NCBI RefSeq assembly: GCF_023101765.2
Contig: NC_064216.1
Location: 6,042,501-6,106,500, forward strand
DNA from: Spodoptera frugiperda
Lineage: Eukaryota; Arthropoda; Insecta; Lepidoptera; Noctuidae
DNA length: 64,000 nt
Direction of reading: 5' to 3'
The notes under the pieces were generated by a model. That model worked only from the letters and a program-made list of their open reading frames with translations, made no database searches and was not told the DNA's origin. The translations under genes were made by a program, and so were the position numbers. This document shows, piece after piece, positions 33,747 to 45,700 of the stretch (its first letter is position 1; the number at the start of each line of letters is the position of its first letter).

Positions 33747-36700
33747 ATGTCCGCAACAGACGAGCTCAGTGGTATTCTCTCGAGGAGGCAGGAGATCAAT
33801 GACAAATTGGAGGAGGGTTTGGAGGTTAAGCCGAAATATAAATTCGTAAACGTCTATACGGAATTTCATGAGTTCTCCAGGAAGGAAATAAAACAATACG
33901 AGGAGACCTTCAACAAGTAAGTGGGCTTTTTATTTTATTAAACTCGATTCTGAGAGATCGGCAGAGCCGCATCTTCGCAGAAAGCTGTAATACAGCCGGC
34001 GTCACCTGACCTTTATTGCTGTAATTATGTGTAAATACTGTCGCTATCATATTCTCTAATGGATATCTACACTTTAATGTAAATACGGATCATGTTCTAT
34101 GTGATCATTATAAGATCTGGGGGCACGGCAGTGTCCCCGGCAAGTTGAGCAAAAAAAGCGACACGGCCGTACCATCCTTTTCTCGAAGCAATTCGGGCCT
34201 TTTTCGACCCCCTATAATTCGGTTGTGGATAAAGCAAGAAACCTGAATCTTCAGTAACTAATCCGGCATTGTATAAACACGGAATATTTAAAATTTCAGT
34301 CAATTTGAACCAGTAGTTTAAGAATGACAACTTGTTAAAGTTTCTAAATTTTGTCACTCACTGACTCACCGATCATCAAAAGTCCAAGGCACTTCTAGCA
34401 GACTTAGAAGCTTCATATTTGGAATACATATAGAGTTTAGTGTCTTAATCATGGGAAAACTTAAATATTTTGTAATTTCGGTCCAGTTTTCCAAATACAC
34501 CAACTGCATCAATAACTTTGTAATCCCATATAAATATATGGGATTACAAAGTTATTTATGCAGTTGGTGGTTGGTGGTGGTTATAAATTTAATAGGTGTA
34601 GATAGGTACCTACCATATGAGGCAAGGGAGGGGGTATAGGGTGGGTAAGGGTGTGTTTAGCCCATGAAACTGAACAACATTATTACTTGTAAAATGGTCG
34701 ACGTAATGAAGGCTCTACAAAAAGAAGTGAGATCCCATCAAAAACATCCTGTAAAAAACCCAAGTCTCGCAGCTCAGTCTTTCTACCGTCAAAAGTTGTG
34801 AGATCCATGTAATACCAAGTCGGTTAATCTATTTAGTGTCTACTTGAAGGACCTTCTGTCTTAAGTTATTACATAAGTTATTATCATGCCAATATTAAAA
34901 ATATTTAACGTTTTAAACAAATAGATCGACTTGGACATCGCATGAAAACAAAATGAATATTACAATATTATATTAGATTCTCGCGCCTCACGCGATTGAA
35001 ACTCTCGTTCCTGTTGGTCGCTGGCCCGTCGTGCTGTGTAGTGTGATACATACTAATAATCAAATCAAGCGATGTCCAAGTCGATCTATTTGTTTAAAAC
35101 GTTAAATATTTTTAATATTGGCATGATAATAACTTATGTAATAACTTAAGACAGAAGGTCCTTCAAGTAGACACTAAATAGATTAACCGACTTGGTATTA
35201 CATGGATCTCACAACTTTTGACGGTAGAAAGACTGAGCTGCGAGACTTGGGTTTTTTACAGGATGTTTTTGATGGGATCATATTCTCTAATGGATATCTA
35301 CACTTTAATGTAAATACGGATCATGTTCTATGTGATCATTATAAGAATGCTAATGACTGAGAGTATAAATGAAAGTGAAGCAGCAAAAAAAAAACAAACG
35401 TTTTTAGTAAACTGCGGGTAATCTCGTAGACTTGTATTTAAATACTTACATACACTGTTAGTTTTTGAGATATGTAGGGGCTCCAGCTAGGTAGGAAATT
35501 CGTTTAATTATGCACATAAAGTGAAAATTACCATTTGTGGAAAGTGGTTTCCTAGCATATTATAGCCTTCGTTCCTATCGAAAATAAATTAAATTAAAAG
35601 TATTGTATTATTTTATACACTGGATATTAGTAATGTCAATGACAAGAACATAGGAAAGGTACGATGTACATAAACACTAAATTGAAAAAATACTGAAAGA
35701 AATAAATGGCCATACTGGCATAGTACAAAATTACAAATATAACATGTCGCTTCATTAATGGAAATATTATGATAGTACCCGCATTTAGTACAAATAACAA
35801 AATAAAATTAGTCGCATTTGATACAAAAGACACAATACAGATAGGATAATAACCTTACAATAAATAGCGAGCAGATTCTGCGCTATCTCATTTGACCTTT
35901 AGATACGATTTGCTTTGTATAAATCATTTCAATATGAAAAGAGCAATGTTTCAAAATACATATCTTTAACCTACAAAATAATACTATGTTTTCAATTAGG
36001 TCGTGACTTTTAGTAATAACATTGTACCTAGTTACCTAACTTCAAATATATCCATCACCAGCCTTTAAGTTGTTCCCAGACAGTTCGTCGATTGTTCCCT
36101 TCTAAGAAAATATTGTTGACAGTCAATTTTCGACCTTATTCCTAAGGCAACTGTGTCCTGTTAGTTTATAATTAGGCAGGTAACTACTATCTAATCTACG
36201 TCCATAGCTTCCTAATGGTATAACGCGTTGATTTGTCGTTCAAAGTTGATAGTGCGTCGTTCTGCGGGGACGATGTCATTGGGATGGTACATTAAAACCA
36301 TTTTTTTCATCTCATAATCTCTCTTCTACTTATTCGTCAATAAGAGCTTCTTGTCCATCACAATTAAAACCATTCTCTATCGCGAGCTCTTTAAAAATAA
36401 TAAAGACACTAAACATGTTAACTACCGGTATTATAATTTTAATAACAATAAGAATAACAAAGTGAAAGTTGGTATAGAACACAAATTACATAAAATTGAG
36501 TTCATAATATAACGTTACATTAGTTAAAAAGAGTCATTTATTAGGTGAAATGACAACGCATCGTCGTGGGAGACAAAAATGAATAGAGTCACGGCATGTT
36601 TACGAGTACGTTGTGTTTATAATTTACATCATCGCGCGACTTTCATTCAACTAGGTAATGATATAACGCGACATGTAGGTACCCACTTATAACATTCACA

Positions 36701-39700
36701 CGATCTGAGCAAAGTCTAAGTGCATTTGTTGCATCTCCGTTCGAAAATGTCAGCAGAAATTGCTATCTAATCAGATTGTTGTTACTACAAACAAGTCACT
36801 AGCTGCCGCACTCTGAGACATTTAATGATTACTTAAATTATTCCTTTGTAACGATTTTGTATTGAAAACAATTACTAAGGATTGGATCAAGTAATCCATC
36901 AATGTTTCTGAGCATGACTATAAATCCGCAATAATTAATTAAATTAGGAATAGTTCTAATTAAGGCACTATTTGTTTAGCTTTAATTTAAATAATAGATT
37001 TCATTATTAAATAATGTTTGCAATTATAATGAGCAAAGGTAATAAACTGGTTTACCTAACTATCTCATAAGGTTACAACCCAAAAAGTCTAGAACGCAGG
37101 TAATTGTTGTATGTTCCTATAACATTAATTACAACTTTACCTGTTAAGTACATTGGCATTAGTATCTATAGGGAAAGCTCTATTATAAAATGTTTACCAG
37201 TAATTTGCCCGTTTAGGAAGGAACAATAACAATTGTACTTGATACTTAATTAATGTTGGAAACAATACATAATGGAATAAAACGGTTTTTTGAAGGGCTT
37301 TCCAAACTAATTGTTTAATTAATTGACTTTATTAATGACTCGCTTATGTCATAATTGCGGTGTCCGTCTCCCACACAGTACGGGAATTCCTTTTTGCACA
37401 TATACATACTCATTACTCAAGTTAGTGGTTAATAATAAGAGGAAGATTTGTACCACTAGTTTAAATTCAACAAGGTCAGAGTAAATAGGTAAGTACTTTC
37501 TAAGTCTGTGTGCTCCATCTTCGGTCACATTTTCGCGTCGCCGTCCTGGACGTAAGCGGGTTGGTGACCAAACGCACACAAAAAAAGTCTGTAATATATT
37601 GCCCCCAAAGTAATAAAATTAACATTTGAAGGCCCTATAGATGGCGTGGATGAGTAAATGTATAAGTACCGCGGGTAATAATCGTACTCAAACGATATGA
37701 AAGGGATCACAGCGGAAGTTAATAAAAGGGACACAATCAATGAAGTTCTAAACGGGCTCCGAGACACAGGAACAGCCCGCATCACTTATCTATGTCTACC
37801 ACAATATCACTAAACAAACATTGTAAATAATACAAACATTTCCTTTCTGTTTGTTACTGAAACAATAACTAGTACTCATCGGCTACTTTCAAAGAAATCA
37901 AACAAATCATTCAACAATAACAACACTACACAATGCGATAGAAGAATGATCAATAGACTAGCGTAACCAACATTAGATGCTAAGAAAAATTATTCATTTT
38001 TATGGAATATGAAATAAAGATGATTAATTGTAGAATCGGAAGTAGCTTAGTCAAAATAAGTTAGTCATGTTTCTTAGCAAAACCGGAGGTGTTAAACTGT
38101 GCGACAAACCATGAATCACTGTTGACACAGTTGGTAATAAAGTTATAATGTAACCGCTACCACGTGCTGCCAACAGTTTACTAAATATTATGGTAATGTC
38201 AAATGTGCATGTTGTGGACACGCACTTTGTATTCAGAGTTCGGATTAGCCCAGTGTGTAACACGGTTTATGATTCGCACTCCTCGCTTACATTGCGAATC
38301 ACGCAAAATATCCAGAACCGACCGTTTTTTTTTTTTTTTTTTTTTTGAGGGGTAAAATCGTCCAATGACTTTTCTCGCCTTGGGCGAGGCGAGAGGGAGT
38401 GTCAGACTCTTACTGACTAAAAACCACCCCGTTCCTTCTCCTGCTTTTCGAGCCGGAGCCCCGGTAAACCCGCTAGGTAGTCCGCAGCAGAACCGACAGC
38501 TGGCTTCATGAATTAAAAATAAATTTATAACAAGAGCTTCGCAATTTTATTGAAATTGATCAGAGTGCATTTGAGAGGAAGTGAGACGGAAGCGGGTGTT
38601 GATAAAGCTCGGGGCGACAAAATCAATGATCGCTATGACTCACTCTTTGCTAACTGCATTTTACGCCTTGTTTAATGTAGTTTCAACCTTACCCTTTGTT
38701 TCCGCGACGCATGTTAATCAACAACACGTAATGGGTCATTAAAGTTTGTACGAGTATGAATCACTGTGAGTAAACAGCTGATATTGAGATATAGCATATA
38801 CATACTTAGGTACATTCACTTCTCGTAATGGGCACATCCGATGATTTAATAATTTGTGCTAAACACTTAATAGCTTCCTTGATGACGTGTCGATGACATC
38901 GATTCCACCTGTTACTATTACGAATACTACGAAACTGTAGTGAGTATTTACTAAGAAATTGCGTTGATTACTTGAATGAATGTTCCGTCACTTTATAAGT
39001 GTTTAGGTATTAGCGGACAAATATGACAAAGATAAAAATATGTACTGATTGTGGACATGTATGTGTACATAGTACTTACTTACCTACACGCCTATATCAA
39101 TTTATATTTTATCTAAACTTTGTAAACATACAAACAATAACGTTAACTACTTACGTACCGAAACCTTGGCGTTTGTTGTAAAAATAATTTTATGTTTTTA
39201 CGGTTAAATTCGTAGTTTACGATATATCGCTCCCTCTATTGTAAGTCGACATGCAAAACTACAATTTTTAAAGAAAGCGTGTATCAGTTTGCCTAATCTC
39301 ATTGATGAAATACTGCCTATTCGTGTTTTATATCAATATATATAGCTGTAAATGTAAATAAATTGAAAGAACGTGACGTGTTAAAGTAGTTAGGTGTGGA
39401 TATTGCGATTATATCGTTTCTTGAAAACCTTGAATAAACTTCATAGGCAATTGAAGTTGGGAGGAAAATAAAATATGTAGTAACGACATATTTAAACTAT
39501 TTAGTAGGTCATATACCTTTTAACTAAATTTAAATAGGGAATTTCCACAATTTCCCTATTACATGGGAAAATGTACAGGATACACTGCAATAGTAACCCG
39601 ATATATGGACGTGTGTGTAGGTAACAAACACCACTGTTCTACATGAGTCGTGTGAACGACTTTTTAAACATGTCGCATTTGAAATTCAAAAATATCCGCA

Positions 39701-42700
39701 TAAACCACATCAGTTTAGGTATTTGCAGATGGTACCTACATAATCACATTTATTTCCGATCATGTATTACATAATTATGTATTCATGCCATCATATTTAT
39801 ATCTTATTTGTCGATGACCTCCTCTAACTCTTATTTAATCCGAGCAGCAAATAAAACCAACGTAGATAGGTAATTTCTTATTCAAATCTTCATAATTATT
39901 CCGTTTCTAGCAAATATCCGACTGGCAACAAATGAATATTTATAATCTCTTAACTCAAAAGTACGTTCTGCGCAGTAAACACAAGTAAAGTATAGTCATT
40001 CAGTTGCTAACTAGATGAATTCTTCCTAAAAAGTGGTAAAACAATAACAATCACACGGGCACATGGTTGAGACAGAGTTTCGTTTCACAGACAATTTACA
40101 TTCTACTTGTGTAGCAATAGCATTGCAATTTGCGGTTTAGTGCAATGCTACTATCAGCTGCAAGAGAAATGAGTTCACTGTCAGGAGATACTGACAAGAA
40201 GAAAAACAACAGAGACGTGACTAACCTCTTAATATTGACGACACTGCTAAATTTGGAAATCACGTCGTCAATAAATACTTAAGCACCCATTATCATCAAG
40301 ATCCAATTTGTAGTTCCGTAGTGATTCCGTGAAAAATTTTAATGTTCTGGCGCATAAGACACGTCTCTTTGGTGCAAAATAACGCAGAATGAAAGTGGTA
40401 ACTTTAAAAGCTGAAAGTTTAGATCATTTTCAGAGCAAGACGAAATACAAGAACCTTACCAAACACAGAAAAGAAAATGACAAGAACAAAGATGAATTAC
40501 AAAGTCAACTTAAATATCAAATAAAATTAATCCATGGAGCCTATGGTTACTATGATTGCTCCCATTAATCCTAAAATAGAAATAAACACATGGCCTAAAT
40601 TGCTTACAACACACTAGCGTATTCCAAACTCCGTTGTAGATAGTAAGGCACGAGCTGTTGGAATTCAGCCAAAATTTAAATGAGTTTACGTAATCGATAG
40701 GTTGCTAATTGACGCTACGGTCATGTAACAACTGCAATCATTCATCTTATGCAGTCCTGACACAGAAAACGCGTGTACTAGTGCTTATGTTTCTTAGAAA
40801 TTATCAGATTCAATTGCTTCTAACAGTAGTAATAATTATGATGAATGTAGACGTTGAAAGGCAAAAAATATGGTCTGCGAACTACAATTTCTTAACAGTC
40901 TATACGAAAAAGTATGTCACATGACATTAATAGAGAGAACTGTTCGCGACGACGACGGTTGGCAGTTACAATAATTGCGATATCACAAACATGGTGCTAC
41001 CGTTGATAAGCCTCGTACGAAATGTGAACAACCTCGTTCTGGGTCTGAAGTAGGGATCCGAAAAAAGTAACAATGGCTCTCAAGAAAAATAGGGCAGTGG
41101 GATAACTTCACCGGCTTACACAGATGTTTTTTTGCAGAAATCAGCATTTAGAAGCAATAAAAAAATTTAAGGATGAAACTTTGGCTCATCTCATCTTTGT
41201 TTGAAAATACTTATAAGCAGCATCAATAGTGTTTCCTTATGAAATCGAGACATACAAGTCGCAAATTAATTATTCACCCACCAATTCATTTGAATAACAA
41301 AATGGCCTATAATTTTGATGGATAGACGGAGTCGCAGAGGTTAGAGAATTCATTAAAGCGCCTGGTCTTAAGTAGGACAAAATAATGGCATTTTATTATG
41401 ACTGGCCTCCTTTCCGTGGGTGTTTATGGGATAGTTCCAAGACATCATGATGTTTTATTGGGTCGTGGCATGCGCGAACGATAATCGCGTTTTAAGTAGG
41501 CAAAGAAAATGTCTATCGATCGATAGGTACCTGCTGTATAAACGTAGGTAGGAGATATAGGTACTAAAGGTTCCGGGCAAGATACCCGAACATGAATGTA
41601 GATAGTACCGAGGTACATTGGGTTATTTGTTTATTTTACAAATGTGCTGCTACTACACAGAGACAATTGACACGTTTAGTTAGGCAAATAAAAGATAGGA
41701 CGTACAATAACAAGGTTGACAATTTAAGACGCTAGCTCGGCCTAAGAAGTCTATTTGCGCTTGTTTTTGGATAATGGTCATTGTAATATTTAACAAAATG
41801 TAAGCCAGTTTCACACAAATCGAACATAATTTGTTAAATAAACACATTTAAACGGTGACTTTACTTCATTGTTATCATTTACGTCATTGGGGTAATTGTA
41901 TAATAATACGCGGCCATAATATTGGTTATTTGTCGTCGGTCGTAAAAATACATGAGTCAGATGTCCCCCGCTGAGTGTCACTGTTTAGGGAACTCGGTAT
42001 GAGAGATGCATACTTCCTTGGAATAACTCGGTTAGTAGTAAAGCAACGTAATTATGAACACTTTTGTGCTGTCTGAGTGCGTAAAATTAGACATATTACC
42101 TACATCCTACATTTTTAACGCTGCTGAATTTGAATTCTTCAAAGATTGTGAGACTAACAAATGACTTAATACCCAGACCTACGTATTTACAAACGGAACA
42201 TTAGTTATGAGTAATATCATCTTCATACAAGCATATATTATATCTAGACTCAGTAACTATAATAAATAAAAGAGTGATAACATGGCAGTAGGAAGCGTTA
42301 TTCACCGAGAGTACTGACCGTCTAGCAAGAGAAAAGCAGATGCAAATGATCGTTGATACTGAATAAGTAAAAGTGATCCGAGTAGTAAGAGTGGTAAGAA
42401 AATATTGCATCTAAACGCGTGTTCACGAGTGACAAACAAGTTTAACAAGATTATGAATGCAGGCATCGGCTTTCAACAGACAGGTCGGGGCTACACTATG
42501 AAGTCTATAAATGTCCACAAAGAGTTGCTAAAAGTCAACAAAACGTATCCAATATTAATAGGCTAGATTCCTACTAGTCAAAATCATACAGGAGTTGCAG
42601 CGGTATGGGAGGTTGTGGCGGGCTTGTCCCATTAAAAAAAAAAATAGTCAAAATCAATATTTTCTATGAACTTTGTATGAAATACTCTATTATGACGTCA

Positions 42701-45700
42701 TCATCATATATCAGATTTTTACGTCAAATAGCAGACTTATTTCTAGAAATTTAGATAGAAAATATTGAAAATAAGGTAGTTCATCTTTATGAATGAGAGT
42801 GTGATTGTTTTTGAATATTTTATTGTATTGAATCGTTGTAATAATTTATTTTTGATCCAGTCATCATCCCTATTGTAGATATTCTAGACTTCTTTAAAAC
42901 TTGGTTCTTTACCGATAAATTCTAAATTCAAATTTAAATCTGTTGGTGATCGAATCCTTGTGTTGAACTTGCGACCTTTACACAATAAGGCAGGTTTTCC
43001 AAAAATATATTCAATAGGTACGAATCTAAGTATAGTGTCGTAAATACTGCTATGTGTGTGGGTATCTTTAATCTTCATACGAGAGATTGTTAGGTTATCT
43101 TTAGCTCATTATTTTTAATGAATTCTTTAAGCATTCATGTATATTTTAAACTTATACGATTGTAATGTTTTTTCCTTAAACTTGATATTTGTTTAATTTT
43201 ATCGATTTCATTTACCTTCCTATTAGGTAAAATAATTTAACTAAAAACAAATATTCTTAAAATAGTTATCATACCGGTTTGTAGCTATCATATGTAGATA
43301 AAAACCTCACTGCTTCTATTATTTTTATTTTTGTTGGCTTTCATTTTTCTTCGTTACCAGTTTTCTTGGCAATAATCCAATATAACTTAGATAGGTACAA
43401 TTTTACAGCTAACGTAGCCAGAAACCTCTAGGGATATATCCCTAGAGAGACACTATACTGACTCAGTATAGTGTTTACCTATTGTGCTGATAAATTAAAT
43501 AAACGAATACATTACTAGGTAATAAGAATTTAGTTTAATAACTACATTTATAAAGAGTAAGCCCCGAAGGAACGAACCAAGGTGCATAGTATGGAGATAC
43601 ACCTACATTTTTAGCCAATTATGTTGTCTTATAAGCCCAATGTAACAGTGGGCGAGCTTAATGCCAAAAACTAGGCAAACGTCCAAACTTTGTTCTTACC
43701 TCATTCGGAATTTCGTAATTGAAGACCCAACCTTAGTGGATTAACTTTATAATGTGTTTGTTTAAGTGCCTATCTAATTTAACTGAATCGATCCTTCAGT
43801 GACCTTTATAAAACGATCGTGAGGTATCGTAAAATTGAATTATACATTTTTAAACTGACATGGTCACTAACACTAATATTAGAACTTAAGACGGGATATT
43901 TACCATGTTTATTTGTCTATGAGTTGTTTTAGCACTGTTGCAAGTGCCATGATCACGGATGAACTGAGTTCATTTAATTTGCAACAGTGGTGAAATATCG
44001 GAAACTCATAGACAAATACTTAAATACCTATGGTAAATATCCCGTCTTAAGTTCTAATATTAAAATACATTGACTTTACTTGAGACTAAACTTTAACTCT
44101 AATGAGTTGTAGTTGACCCAATTAATTTGCATACAATCAAACGAACCTACATCCTTACCTAGTACTGTTTGGTTTATGATCTAAGACTAGCTTTTGTATT
44201 TAATTTATGAGGCGAACTAGAGTCTAGACTGTGGTTGCCTTCTCTTGCCTTGAATTTTGAAACGACTTCCAAGACAATACTACTTGTAACCTGTTAGTAT
44301 AAGGTCCATGTCTAGAATTAGAACAAGTATCTATGTATGTAGGAGTTTGTGTTGTAGGAAGTAGATTAGTATCTAGATTTATTTTAGTGCAAGTACCTAT
44401 CTAATTTGTGTTCGAAATTGACACCTACTTAATAGCCTTTAAAGGTCAACTAATAAAAGTAATATGCATATTAAAGTAGTCATACTAACGCTCTAAATCC
44501 TTTAAATCTGAAATGGATTGCAAGCAAACACATAAGACCTATAGGACGTCATTGAGATCTTCGTTTATCTCTACGTACCAGTCAATTTGTAATAATGTCA
44601 ACAGTTATTTAGAGTCAATATAATGCATGAGGCTGTCCTTAAGATCATACCTAGGGCATATAGCGTACCTAGTTCTTTATGAATCAACTAGGAGTGGACA
44701 TACCTACGCGTGTACAATAAAATACCAACATGACGTAGTTAGGTAAGTACATATCGTCTTGAAAGGATACAATAAATCACAGTTTTACGCTTCCCGTGTA
44801 TATCTGCGAGTATCTATCTATGTACCTACGTATTATTATCGTTTCGCTACTGGTTGCTAACGGTTGCTAATGAAATAAGGGGACATATGGCCTTGCTTGT
44901 CCCACTCTATTGCACACTACGTACAGTTCGCACACATATACATATGTGTCTACATCTACATGCTACATGACTTGCTATCCATAGCAAATTAGCATTATTT
45001 TACGCTTTACATAAACTTTAGACGGACAGGTCAAGGTGGTACATAAAGAACAACAAAACAAGTAAGTATCCGGTGAAATTGAAAAATATGATGTAACATA
45101 CATTATACACATTAAAATATAGAATACCTGTTATCTAAAACTGATAGTGACATTTTATTAACCTTTTAAAACCATCATATAAAACATGATAAATTAAAGA
45201 TATCAATACCTACTTATGGCATTCTAATAAAAGATAGGAATCTATTTCTACCTAGTATAACGTATACTAGGTAGAAATAATTACGTAACATTTCAATTAA
45301 ATCATTACATAAGTAAGCCGACACCCAGATATAATTCGGTTAATATCATAATTTACTGCATTTTTATCAGATATCTTGAGCGCGATGAACACAAAAATAA
45401 ATAAAGGTACCACACCCAACTTAGGCGTGCATAAGTCTGAATACCTATGTACCTATTCACTATACATAAGTGGTCATCATTACTCAACTACAATTATATC
45501 CATTATACTTAACAAAACTGGTTTACCTTAGATGGAATAATATGTACTAAGGCGTGGACTAGCTATTATAAATGTTTTAGTACTAAGTACAAGTGGGTAT
45601 CTAATTAGTTCCCTTCGACTAACTACGCCAACGCCACGTGGGATGAAACTACTCTATGATGCCATTTAAGTTTGTTCTGTGTAAAAGAAAATGGTTCGGC

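Noticed and set aside
37349..37785. Overlapping 76- and 86-codon minus-strand frames
   Set aside because: No domain, no splice logic, inside the swiprosin intron; likely chance.
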